Below, one piece after another: positions 45,717 through 57,624 of a stretch of DNA of 64,000 nucleotides (its first letter is position 1; every line of letters starts with the position of its first letter). The notes under the pieces were generated by a model. That model was not told the origin of the DNA. It did no database searches and saw nothing but the letters and a program-made list of their open reading frames with translations. Source of the DNA: Cyanophora paradoxa (Eukaryota; Glaucocystophyceae; Cyanophorales; Cyanophoraceae); assembly GCA_004431415.1 (NCBI GenBank), contig QPMI01000048.1:1-64000 (forward strand), written 5' to 3'. Position numbers and translations under genes: made by a program.

Positions 45717-46958
45717 TGCGGCGCGGCCGCGGGCCCGGGGTCAGCGATCGGAGGCGGCGCGGCGCGCGGGCGGGCGCATGCGCAGTCGCGAGGATGAGCC
45801 GGGGCCCGGGGTAACAGGTCTAGATCGATAGCTAAATCTTCTTAGGGCGACACAGCTGCGCATGCAGATCTAGATCTAGAGTTCCAGGGGGATGCATATG
45901 CGCGAAATAGCTGTGCGGACCGGCCCACGCCTGTCGTTTTAGCTATAGCTATTTAGCTGTAGCCATAGGGCCGGCGGCGGCGATCTCGGAAAGGGCGCAC
46001 CCGTCGCCAATAGGAGGACCGCGACCGAGACAGCGAGAGCAAGGCTACGCAGCTGCAGCCACAGCTGCAAGCGCGGCGCGCGCGTCTGCCGTCCGCGCCG
46101 GCATGGAAAGACGTGGCCGCTGCTGGCAGATCCGGGATCCGCAAAGACCGTTAACGTGCGCATGTCACAGTGTGCTGCGTGCATCCCTCGTACTCGAGCT
46201 CATGCCATGATGGACTAGCGATTTGCTCCGGGGATCCCGCGGCTGCGAGCCGTTTCCTACTAAAAAGGCTAATACTCGGCGTGCACGTGGATATGCGCAG
46301 CTGCAGGCAGCGCAGCTGGCCGTGGCCGATTGGGATCGGAGCTGGCGTGTCTGCAGCTGCGCGGCCATATGCATAAAGGATGCTCAGCTAACGAAGCTGG
46401 CGCCGCGCGTCGCGCGCGCGCGCGCGGCGATGCGCCTGCAGGCTGCAGCTAACCGACGGTGATCATGAGGCCGCGGCCGCTGAGGCTGCTAAAGCTAGCT
46501 ATAGCTGGCTAGGGCTGCTCTTCCTTCAGGCTGATGCGGCGCGCGGCGGCGCCGCGGCGCATGCGCTTCCGAGTTCAGCGGGCGGGGCTGCACCCGGTAC
46601 GGGTGCACCGTGCGGGCCGTTGCGGCACTGCGGCACTGCGCTACCGCTGCTCATGCAAGCCTTGATATCGATCATGAAGCAAGTTGAAGGGCGCCGGCGC
46701 CCGGCGCTGCAGCTGCTGCTGCTAGCAGGAGCTCAATGCTTAGCTCATTCAGGGATCGGGGTACTTGCACATACGCGTAAAAAAGCTTCATTGGCCAAAT
46801 ATAATACGCCGTTTCATTGGCAGAGAGACTGAAGCTTGGGGTACAGCCGAATTCATTGCCGCCCCGCCTCGCCGCGCCCGCATCAGCATGCAGTGCCATG
46901 CATACAATTACGTTGTGCATGTTCATCGTGCACTACGGTAGCCTAGTAGACCCCGCGC
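45717..46958. promoter_or_regulatory. Divergent intergenic region, presumed bidirectional promoter (copy 1)
   Basis: This separates the minus-strand Kelch gene from the plus-strand NACHT gene. It is dense in palindromes (GCATGCGCAGCTGC, AGATCTAGATCT, CAGCTGCAG). A conserved run just before the NACHT gene includes TTCATTGGCCAAATATAATA at 46787, with a CCAAT-like and an AT-rich element, identical in copy 2 (58667). Regulatory function is inferred from position. Confidence 0.45.
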
Positions 46959-49900
46959 ATGTCAACCGTCTTCCACGAGCTCATCGAGACGTGGGGGTAC
47001 GATGCGAGCTCAAAATTAGGGGGTACAGCGCCGAAGCTAACCAAGGAAGCGCGCCCGAGGTGAGCCCCAAGGAGCGCGATAGCGTCATTGCATGCGGTCG
47101 TAGAGTCTGTGCAGCGCGCACCTTCCTCCGATGGGCTGCGGGTCGTCAAGCTCCGCCGCGCAAAGCGCCAGCTACGCAGCCGACAAGGCCGGGCAGCCGG
47201 GCCAGCAGGTCCCTACCGCATCCGCAAATGCAAGCGGTGCATTAGACCAGGAGACGAAGCAGGCGTCCGCTGGCGGCTCTCAGGATGCACAGCCGAACTC
47301 AGAACCCCAACCGCAGCCAGCGAACGGAGAGCAGAAGGTGCGATGCGTTCGCCTTGCATCGCGCTTAAGGGCGCATGCAGTGCGGGCGCTCCGCCTGACC
47401 GGACCCCCAGCCGCAGTCGGAGGCCAATGCGGAGCGGCGGGAGCTGCCGCCCATCCAGCTGCGGGGGGCGCCGCCGCGCGCGTTCAGCGGCGCGTCCGTG
47501 GGATCGGTCGCGATCGACCTCACGCGGACGCCCTCCCTTCTGAGCGCCGCCCAGTCGCCGGGCGCGTCCCAGCACGGCGCGGCCCAGCCGGCGGCTGCGT
47601 CGGACGCAGCGACGGCGACGGCGCAGCCCGCGGGGAACGCAGCGTCGACCGTCTCCGAGCGCCGCGTTGAGCCCGTCTCGTCGATGACGGCGGCGGCGGC
47701 GCCACCGCCCGCCGTGACGCAGGGCCCGCCCTCACCGGCCGCCGCCTCCAAGCAACCGGCCCTCCCGCCTTCGCCCAAGGCGGCGGCGCCGCCCTCGCCC
47801 AAGACCCTCGGGCCCCCCTCGCCGCGGGGGATGCTGGCGCCGCCCTCGCCGGCGGGCGACCAGATGCACCCGGACACGGCCTCGGGCGTCTCGTCGGGCC
47901 CCCCCTCGGCCCGCCAGTACATCGACCTCCGCCACCGCCTGCGCTCCAGCGACCGATTCGTCAGGGGTACGCGTTCATTGGGCTCTGGCCGCCCCCGCCC
48001 CGCCCCGCTCGCCCGCCGCCGCCGCCGATCGAAAGTTTTCGCCGCAGTCTTCCTCTCCTCTACGTTCGCTGACATGGGCCCCGAACGGGAGGCGATCCAG
48101 AAGAGCGCTGTACCCCGCCTGCGGGGCGCCCTCGCCGCCCGCGGCCTCTTCTTCTCGTGCGTCGACCTCCGATGGGTGCGCACACGTACCCCCCTCCCAC
48201 CTCCCAATCGCGGCCCCTTCCACCCCCGCTGAGCTCGGTACCCGGCGCAGGGCGTGACGGAGGAGCAGGTCAAGAACGGGACGGTGCGCCGTACCCCTGC
48301 CCCTTCTTTCCCCCTCTTCCCCTGTTCTGATCCGGTACCCCCCCCCCCCCCCCCGAAGGTCTCTCGCATTTGCCTGCAAGAGGTCGAGCGCTGCACGTAT
48401 TTCCTCGCTTTTCTGAAGGCTCGTTCGCGTACCCCCTCCCCCTTCTTGCGCCCCCCGTACCCCTAATCTCTTCCTCCCCCCTCCGCCAGTCCCGCTACGG
48501 GTGGCACGCCCCCCCGGGCGCCGGCTCCGACGACCCCTTCGTGAAGTGCGACCGTACCCCGCCGAAACCTGCGATCCCGTACCCCCCTCGTGAATGCGTA
48601 CCCCCCAGGACCCTCGAGACGGCCGCGGAGGAGTTCCCCTTCCTCGTTAAGTATGCGGACCGCTCCGTCACGGTACCCCCTCGCAGCCCCCGTACCGCGT
48701 ACCCCCCCTCCGTGTTGAAGTACCCTGCCCCTGCGCAGGAGCACGAGATCCGATTGGGCGCCTTCGTGGACCCGCTGGTGCGTGCGAGACGGGGGATCGA
48801 GTCCTGGCGTGCCCCTTTCGGCCGCTCTGACTGACATCGCCGCAGGGCCGCGAGCGGGTGCGGCGTGACGTCGCGCGCTTCTGGTTCGCTTCTGCGGCCC
48901 TCTCTGGCGGTGCGGGCGGGCGCCGTACCCCATCTTCTTCCTCCCGTAATCGTGTACCCCCGCAGACTCGGGGGAGGGCGAGCGGGCCGCCAAGATGCTC
49001 CAGTCGCTCAAGAGCGAGGCGCGCTCCCCCCCCCTCTTCTCTTCCCCCCGCCCCTTACGCCTGTACCCCCCGCAGATCGCGGGGGCGGGGTTCGGGCTGG
49101 GGGAGTACGCGTCGCCGGCGGGCCTCGCGGGGGCCATCCACGACGCCGTCCTCGAGGTAAGCGGGGCCGGGGTGGAGGGATGGACAGGGGGTACGCGATA
49201 GACACGAGGGGGAAGCCTGCCGGCCAGAGTGGGATGGCTACCGGGCCAGCCGCGCCCCCGCGGACGGAGCGTAGGCGGTCCGTAGGCCACAACAGAAGCA
49301 CGCGAAAGAAAGAGCGATGGGGTCCGCGGCTCGGGCGGGCGGCGCGCCTCGGCCTTCTCCTCGTCCCGCTGACGCTCTCTCCTCTTCTCCTCGGGCAGAT
49401 GGTGGCGCGGGATTTTCCGGCGGTGCCAGCGGCCTCGTGGATCGAGCGCGAGCTCTCCGTCCACGCTGCCTTCTCCGCCTCCCGCAGGCCCGCCCCCTCC
49501 TCGCCGCCTCTTCTCCTCGGCTCCTCTTAAGCTGCCCGCAGGCGTCTGTACGTGCCGGAGGCGGGGCGGATGCGGGCGCTGGACGCGTACGCCGAGGCCT
49601 CGGGGCCGGAGCTCATGCTCGTCACCGGGCCCGACGGCGTCGGCAAGAGCGGTGCGCGACAGCGAGAGAGAAGAAGCAGAGGGGAGGAGAGACGCGTGGA
49701 AGCGAGCGGCCTCGGTGTGCTCTCCGCTGACTCCCGCCGGCAGCGCTGCTGGCGAACTGGGGCGGGGAGCGGGCGCGGCGGGCCGGCGGGGGCCCCGGCA
49801 CCGGCCCCGGGGCCGACCGGGAGCTCGTCCTCGTCCACCACATCGGCAGCGGGCAGCAGTCCGCCCGCGCCGCCAGCCTCGCACGGTGCCCCTCCCCCTC

Positions 49901-52900
49901 TCCCCCCGCCCTTCGGATCTATAGAACCGACAGGAGACCATAGACTTCATCCGAGTTGATAAGCCGCCACGCGGCCTCCTTTTCTCCTCTCCATTCGCCC
50001 TCTCCCGTCCTCTCCCGTCCCTCCCTCCCTCACCGGCCTCCTCTCCTTCTCCTCCATTCGTCCCGTCCTCTCCCGTCCCGCCCCTCCCTAGATTTGATTC
50101 GAGTCGATATGAGCCCTACCCCCCCGTAGGAGCGCGAGCCCTACCATAGATTTGATTCGAGTCGATATGCCGCCACACGGCCTCCTTCTTTCCCCCTCCT
50201 CCTCTATTCGTCCAGTCCTCTCCCGTCCCGCCCGCCCCTCCCTCCCTCACCGGCGGTCGGCGCGCAGGCGGGTCTACGAGGAGCTGCGCGCCAAGCTGCC
50301 CCAGGCCGAGCTCCCCGAGCTGGTAGTCTGATCTCTCTGATCTCTCTCTTTTCACTCTCTCTCGTTCGGTTCTCACGGCTCTCGCCACCTTCCCGCCAGG
50401 TCCTCGACGGGGGGGAGAAGGAACTCATGCCCCGGTGCGCGCGGCGCCGTACCCCTCCACCAACCCCCCTCCCCTCCCTCCTCTCCGCCCTCCTCCACGC
50501 CCTCCTCCCCGACCTCCTCTCACCCCCCTTCAGGTTCGCGGAGTGGCTGGGGGCGCTGGGCGCCGAGCTGCCCTCCCGCTGCCTCCTCGTCCTCGACGGC
50601 CTCGATCAGGTGGCGCCCCGATGCCTTTCTTTAAGCTTTAAGCTTTAGCTCTCTTAAGCCCGTCTATTACGCTTTCCCTCCCGCTCTTTGTCTCCTCTCT
50701 CTTAAGCTCTTTCTATGAAGCTTTCTTCTTTCTCGGCCCCTCTCCTCTTCCATTGAGCGAGAAAGAAAGAAGCTTCATAGAAAGAGCTCGGTCGAGAAAT
50801 GGAAGAGGAGAGGGGCTTCTTTCTTTGGAAGAAGGAGAGCCTTTTCTGCATTGAGCTCTCCTCTTCCAAAGGAGGCCTCATCAATACCGTCTTTTTCTCT
50901 TCTGATACCCCCTCTCCCCCTCTCCCTCCCCCTCTCCCCCCCCCTCCTCGCCCCCCCCCCCCCCCCCCCCACTCCCCCTAATCCCGTCGTCCCCTCAGCT
51001 GCTGGACCGGGAGGGCGCCCAGGGCCTGGACTGGCTCCCCGCCGGCCTCGCCGGGCCCCGCCTCCGCGTCGTCCTCTCCTGCGGCCCCGGTGCGCCCGGC
51101 TCCCAAGATTAGATCCCTAAGATTAGATCCCTAAGATCGGCTAGGGCGTGGTGCGCCCGGCTCCTAAGATTAGATCCCGGCACCGCCGATCTAATTTCCA
51201 ATGCTCCTGCTCCATCGACCCCGGCTCCTAAGATTAGATCCCTGAGATTAGGTCCCGGCACCGCCGATCTAATTTCCAATGCTCCTGCTCCATCGACGGC
51301 GCGGCGCGGCGCCGCTGACGCGGGGCGGGGCGGGGCGGGCGGGCGGGGCGACAGGCACGCGCTGCAGGCGGCGGAGGGCCGCGCCCACGTCCGCCTCGAC
51401 GTCACCCCCTCACCGACGTCCAGGCCCGCCCCGCCCCCCGCCCCCGCCCCGCCCCGCCCTTCAGAACCACCTTCAAATATTCCCATCACCGACCCGCCCG
51501 CCCCGCCCCGCCCACTAGAACCGCGTTACGTTGCCTCGCCCCGCCATCCCCCCCCCCCCCCCCCCCCCCCCCCCGCGCCCGCCGCCCCGCGCCCCGCCGC
51601 CCTCCGAACGAGCGCGCGCCCGGGCTGAGGCGGCGGGGCCCGGGGGGCAGGCGGAGGCGCTCGTGCGGATGGACCTCGACTACAGCGGCAAGTCCCTCTC
51701 AAAGGTACCCCCCCTCCTTCCCCCCCCCCGGCTCCCCGTGACGCGACGGTGGCACAGGAGCACCTGGGAAGGGTCCTGGCCTCGCCGCAGTGCCGCACGC
51801 CCCTCTTCGTCCTCGTCGTGCGCCCCATCCTAGAATGAACTCATCTGGGCAATTCCCATCTGGCCATTCGAGAATGGGGCGTTCATTCTAGAGTTCCACC
51901 CTAGGAATCGTCCATCCCGCCGTCCTCGTCGTGCGCCCCATCTTAGGATGAACTAGGCGGCCTTTCCACCGCTTGCTTCGCCCGTCCCGCCCCGCCCCGC
52001 CCGCCCTTGCTCCATCCCGCCCGCCCGGCCCTAAACTAGCCCCGCCTGGCCCCGCCCGGACCCGAACCCCCCCCCTTCCCCCCCCCCCCTCCTTTCGCCC
52101 GGCCCGACTCCGCCCCGCCCCCCTCGGCAGCTGCTGGAGGAGCTGCGGGCGGGGGCGGTGCACGGGACGCTGGGGCAGCGGCTCGATGAGGGCCTCGCCT
52201 GCACCTCCGCCGCCGACCTCTTCGCCCTCGTCGTGCGCCCCGCGCCCGCCCGCCCGTCTAAGTTGAAGGAAACGAGCGTCTTCGATTGCGATTAACATTC
52301 CTTAAAGCGAGCTTCGTGCGCCTATCTAAGGTTTACTTTTCTCTTGCTCGAGCTTTTTTTGCCTTGGGCCATCGGACTTTTCGAGGAGCGATGCTTCGAT
52401 CCGCCGGCTTGCCCCAGCGGCCTTCTTCGGCGCGCCTGAACCAACGGCCCTCCCGGCGCAGATCAAGCGGCTGGAGGGGGCGCACGGGGCGGAGCTGGTT
52501 CGGGGCGCCCTGGCGGCGGTCGCCTGCTCCCGGCGGGGCCTCGCCGAGGGCGAGATCCAGGGCCTCCTCCAGGTCCGGCCCGCCGGGTTATCAGGCGCTC
52601 TTAGGCTTCGTTGTTAGACGTTTATAATCAATTAGAGGTAGAGAGGTAGACCCTCTTCTCTATCTAGCTGCAGTTTCGGCTTCTATCTAGGGCGAGATAT
52701 CAGGCGCTATTAGACTTCAGGCGCTATTAGGGCGTCCTGCAGGCCCGGCCGGCCCCGCCCCGCCCCGCCCCGCCCGTTACTGAGCGCCATCAACTTCATT
52801 AGACGGCCTGCGTCCTTCCTTTCTTTCTTCGCAGCTAATCTAGTTCTTTAGTCACATAGGACGCACATCGCGTAACGTTGTCCTTCGTCTCACTTCCCCG

Positions 52901-53425
52901 TCCCCGCAGGCGGCCGGCGTGCCGCACAGCGGTCTCGCGTGGGCCGAGTTCCTTGCCGCCTCCCAGGTCCCCCCCTCCCCCTCCCCCTCCCCGGCCTCGG
53001 CCTCCCCCGCACCTGCTGACCCTCCCCGCCCCGCCCCCCGGCAGTCCCTCCTCTCGGAGCGTGACTCGCTGCTCGGCTTCTCCCACCGCTACGCCGAAGA
53101 GGTCCGATCGCGAGACGAAGCGCGCTAAGATCTAGAGACACACAGGACAACGTAGAGGCATAGAAAGAGTACATTATATACGGCTGAGGGGCGCGCCGGT
53201 GCATTATAAATGGAGAAAGCGCATTATCGATCGCGAGACGAAGCAAGCGCATTATAGACAGAGAAAGACAGAGCTGACAGCTGACGCGCGCGCCTCGCCC
53301 GCGTCAGGCGGTGGTGCGGGCGTACCTCTCCGCGTCGGAGGCGCGGGGGCGGGAGCAGGGGCGCCCGGGGGGCAGGCGGGCCCGGGCCATGGAGCGCGGC
53401 TCGCCTCGCTCCTCTGCGAGCCCGA
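46959..53425 (+). CDS. DUF4062-NACHT (NPHP3-like) STAND protein, copy 1, 3'-truncated
   Basis: A Met at 46959 opens MSTVFHELIETWGYDASS (exon to 47059). This joins in phase to an exon containing MGCGSSSSAAQ (Met at 47131), an N-myristoylation-type start. Next come a Pro/Ser/Ala-rich region and DUF4062: VFLSSTFADMGPEREAIQ (48048-48175), VDLRWGVTEEQ across an intron, ICLQEVERCTYFLAF, RYGWHAPP. After helical exons (REL/HAAFSASR) comes a NACHT-type P-loop: Walker A GPDGVGKSALLANW (about 49627 onward, split by an intron), LVLVHHIGSG, and Walker B LLVLDGLDQ (about 50583-50609), then winged-helix-like exons to 53425. Such STAND ATPases act as signalling switches; NPHP3 itself is a ciliary protein. 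The 3' end is lost at the duplication junction: the last exon runs into inverted Kelch-gene sequence and stops by 53712, so no TPR or WD repeats remain. Confidence 0.78.
50705..50867. repeat. Interleaved inverted repeats in NACHT intron
   Basis: Arm A 50705-50735 pairs with A' 50759-50788 (two mismatches). Arm B 50736-50753 (GCCCCTCTCCTCTTCCAT) pairs perfectly with B' 50799-50816. The order A-B-A'-B' is that of an H-type pseudoknot. A weaker hairpin follows (about 50826-50867). The equivalent intron of copy 2 (62380-62690) lacks it and has CCAGCTTTCCTCTCCGATCC repeats instead. Confidence 0.85.
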
Positions 53426-53430
53426 CGTCG

Positions 53431-56400
53431 AATTCGAATTCGAATCGAATTCGAACGGGTTTCGGAGAATTCGAACATGGACCCGCGCGAACCAGGACAA
53501 TGGATAGAGAGAGGCGGTCAGTCACGGCGCATCCGGCGTACGAGTCGCGGCCGCTAGCCACAAGCCCTGCAAGTCAGAGAGATTCGAGGAGGGTAACGGG
53601 CTCGGGGCGCTCACAGGGGGCAGTACAGGAGGTCGACGGTGCCGGGGCCCGTCTCCGTGAGCGGCGGAACCGTTATCGAAAGCGTGTACGTGGAAGAGGC
53701 GACAGCGCCTGAAACCAAATTCGATATCATTGAATTCGTCAACGGCATTGAGTTCTAATTATAAATCCACGCCGTGAACGCACCAGTCCAGTTGGCGAAC
53801 GAGACGAGCGTCGGGGCCAGCTTCCCCTTTCCCACGACCAAGGTCGTGAGGGGGTCGACGGGCGACGGGAGCCCCGTCGCGGTGCGCGTGACGGCGACCG
53901 TGCACGTGAACGTCGATCCGCGGGGTACCTGATCGCGATCGAGCGTCGCGATCGCCGATCGCGAGCGCGTTGAGAGAGGAGAAGCCAAACTTGAAAGCCA
54001 AGCGGCGCACTATGAATGTGCCGTTGACCGTGTCGTTGCCGCAGTTCGCTTTCAAGACGTAGCCCGGGTCTGACCGCAAAAGAAGCCGCGAATACTTATT
54101 AATTAATGCAGACGCAGATAGGTGTTCAAGGCAGCGGCACCCGTGAAGGCCTGCAGGAAGTTTCCGCCCTTGGACGTGTAGCCCTTCGAGAAGGCGCAGC
54201 CGAGGGCGAGGCCGTCCCGCGCCGGGTCGAGCAGGGCGGGGTCCTCGACTGTGACGCGGAAGGCGTGCGCCGTGGCGGCCCCCTCCGCGCTCGCCAGCGT
54301 CGGCTGCGCGCAGGCGTGTTCTTGTCACAGTGTGCGTCAGAATTCGTCCGGCGGACAATTCAAAGAGGAGCCTTAAGCGAAGCTTAAGCGATGAAGATGA
54401 AGCTTGATTTCGGAGGACCTGAGAGACTGCCAGGCCGGTGGTGTTGGCTGTCAGGCGGCAGCTCGGGAAGGGAAGGGCGTTGTTGATGAGGCGGGGGAAG
54501 AGGACGCAGTGGAAGGTGAAGCCGACCGCGGCAGTCTCCGTTGTGAGGAGGCAGCTGACGACGGAGGACTGGTCGGGGCCTGCGCGCGCGTGCAAGGCGG
54601 ATGTCGTCACTGATCCGAAAGAGAATGAGCGGGGCGGAATTTGAAGGTACGTGCATGGGGAGGCGACGAGAACACGTGTGTTCAATCCCCAGTTGGGGTA
54701 CGTGACGGGGCCCAGGCCGCTGCCGCCGCCCCCGGAGACGAAGACCCACGTGTCTTTTCGGGGCGGATTCAGCGGCGTCAGGAGCAGTTCGGGCGGCTGC
54801 GTGAGGCAGCACAAACTCGCCTTTGACCTGCGGCCGGTTTCGGAAAAGCTGAAGTTAAGCGGACGCGGAACGGAAAGTGGGAGCTGCAGCTGGCCGCGGA
54901 GGAGTTCGGACCAGGTACTGGGTCGGGGCAACGCCCCAGAGAAGGTTGGCGGCCCCCGCCGGCACATTGACCTGCGGGTGCGGGCGCGGATGATCATGAG
55001 GGGCCAGGCTGCATATTGCATAGCGTCGAGAAGCTTAAGGACGAGAGCGGGGGCGCTCACGGGTGTCGTCCCTGCATACTCCCACAAGTTCGTCTGCACG
55101 GCGCGTCGGACGTCTCTCATGATCAGAGTTATAATTAATTATAAGCGCGTGCACGACCGGCGGCCGTGGGCGGGACCGGCCGCGGGTCGGCGCGCGCACC
55201 TCTGTATCGTACGCCCACATCTCCGCGAGCTGCGAGGGCAACCGTGAGCTGTGCCGCGGGCACTTGCTGCGCATTATAATTAAATGAAAGGCGCCTGGTA
55301 GTACAACGCATTGGAGTCGTAGCCCTGGCCACCGTACACTGCGCGAGCGCAGCGTTTTCGCCAACGCCGCGCTTTGGCTCTCACCGCGCAGCGAAAGATC
55401 CAGAGGACGGCAGCGCACTGTAAAACTTCGTTCCGTACGTCGCGTATATGGAACCGTAGCGCCCCCAGGGGCCCCCTGCAGGCGCCACATGGACTACGGT
55501 GTACACGTACGTGTCTGCCGAAGCGTGGTCATGAGGCCTATATAGCTAGGGTATCGATAACGCGAGCGCTTTTGGTAAATCATATTTAGATTTCCGCTCT
55601 TAAGCTTGGGCCGTACCCATATTGAGCTTCCCAAGGGTCCAGTCGACGACAGGCCCGCCGCCGGCGTTCATGGACCAGTGGTTCGCGACGCCTCCGTACA
55701 TCCTGTTCGACGCGACGCCGACGCCCGGCCGATGCCAACGTCAGCGCGAGATATACAAGCATACTCATGAACACGGAGACTCGAGCTCTGAGATCTAGAT
55801 CTAGAGCGCCGAGCTTACACAGATAAACGCCGACCACATCGTATCAATCATCGATAGACATTTTATCAAGGAAGCCTTAAGCTCGATGCGATGCTTATCA
55901 GATATCGATAGACATTTTATCGAGGGAGGTTTCATTATATTAATCTCTCGTGCGGGGCGGCCGCGGGGCGGGGCGGGGCGCGCGCGCCAGATGTTGCGGC
56001 CGATGACGGCTCCTGAGGACATGTATGCGGCCGGCATCGGCGCGCCGGAGGTCGCCTGCGTCCACAGGGCGCCCGCCTGCGCGTCGAAGATGCCGAGGCC
56101 CCCCACGAGGCCGGCCAGGTTCCAGCCGCCTGCGCGCGCGCGGCTCGACGCGTACGTACGCGGGGCGAGGGCCGCGGACGGGTCGGGTGCATGACTGGAT
56201 GTCCATGGCTGGCTCACGCGCCAGGTGCGGGCGCAGGGCCTGTATAGCTTGCAATTGCTAGCTATAGGGACGGCCGACGCGCACCGACGACGAGGACGTA
56301 CCGGTCGTCCTTCACAAAGGCGTTCGCGTCGTACCGCACCTGCGATCGCGGTAGCGATCGCGAGCGACAGCGGAATCGGAATCGGAATCGGTTTAAATTT

Positions 56401-57624
56401 ATCTCGCGCGGGGCCGTATACGTAGAGCTGACGCCGTCCGTCGGTCGGCGGGGGCGCGATGTATCCGTATATATGTGTATATATAGCATTATGTAGCTAC
56501 AGGCAGCTGCACGCGCAGCTGCAGCGGTATCGTGTACTTATAATTATAATATCGGAATCTTGGCGAGACAGGAGTAGCAATATAGCGCGAGGAAATTAAA
56601 TCAAAGCTCTAGCTTTCTTATAAACGCACGGGCGTGGATCCCGAGGCGGAAGCCGTCGCCCACGCCGTCGTCGCGGGATCGTACCTGCCGGTCCGATCGC
56701 GAGCCCGAAGGCACGGCCGCGATATCGAGCGGCTGGCGCCGCGCGCGCGCACATGCGCACCGGTACACAACGAACGACGCGCCGGCAACGAGCGCACCGC
56801 TGCCCATCCGTTCAGAGGCCGATTGCAGACCCCGGCCCGGGATACAAAAATAGCGCACCCGAAGGCGTAGTACTGGCCGCGGACGACGGCCGCCGGCGAG
56901 TTAAGCGTCGGGAGCATCCAGGGCGCCGCCTGCGCCGGCGGGTTCGAGGTGCCCCGCACGGTGCCGTCCGACCAGGGCGACGCCGCGACGGCTGCGCATG
57001 CAGAGCCCGGCCGTGGGATCAAGCGGGGCCGGTCCAGATCGTCGAATCCATTTCAAGAGTCTACAGCGAAAAGAAAACGGGAGCCGCACTGAAATTAATC
57101 GAGACGAAAGAGGGGTGCGGCCTGCGCGAATGCGAACATGAATTCGAATGATATGAATCCAAGAAAGAGGGCGAGACTTCACTGTACCCCGCGAAGGCGA
57201 CGTCACCGATGACGCCCCCCGCCAGCCGGTCCGAGACCGGAGGCGCCACGCCCGTGTTCGGGACGTGCACGAGGAAGAGCGCGCCCGTGCACGTGCCGGC
57301 CTTGAGGGCTCGCCGCGGTTGCTGGCCATATGCATGGGACCGGCCGGGGGAGCTCGCGGCGCTCAGGCTAGCGCTCGAGCCCGCGGCCGGATCCGGAGGG
57401 CCGAGGGCGGCGCCCAACTTGTCGCTCCCAGCTGCACCTTCTGCAGCAGAAGCGTCCGAAGGCGGGCGGGTACCCGGGGCGACCTCGCCTAGGCCTGGCT
57501 CCCCATACGTGTCGACTGCCCGGGGGCGGGACGCCGCCGCCGGCACTGCGCCGCGGCCGCCGGTCAGCGATCGGAGGCGGCGCGGCGCGCGCGCGGGCGC
57601 ATGCGCAGTCGCGAGGATCATCAT
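53431..57624 (-). pseudogene. 3'-truncated duplicate of the Kelch gene 5' part
   Basis: Nearly identical to 41573-45800. It keeps the Kelch blades and the first Ig-like exons but is cut at about 53431, where it meets the truncated NACHT copy 1. It has no membrane region, so any product would lack the anchor and most of the ectodomain. Unlike copy 1, an in-frame MMILATAHAPARAP start exists at 57624 because copy 2 has ATCATCATG where copy 1 has ATG alone. It could be an unprocessed pseudogene or a secreted-domain paralogue. Confidence 0.75.

Larger units (their letters stand above)
41573..53443. repeat. Tandem segmental duplication, copy 1 (about 11.87 kb)
   Basis: Sequence from the GAATTCGAACGGGTTTCGG block at about 41573 is repeated from about 53444, with an initial offset of 11,871 bp. 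The copies are nearly base-identical over the Kelch 5' part (41.6-44.4 kb versus 53.4-56.3 kb). They differ mainly by small indels in palindromic or homopolymer DNA, in the intergenic part and in NACHT-gene introns. Copy 1 carries the 5' part of the Kelch gene, the divergent promoter and the 5' part of the NACHT gene. Confidence 0.97.
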
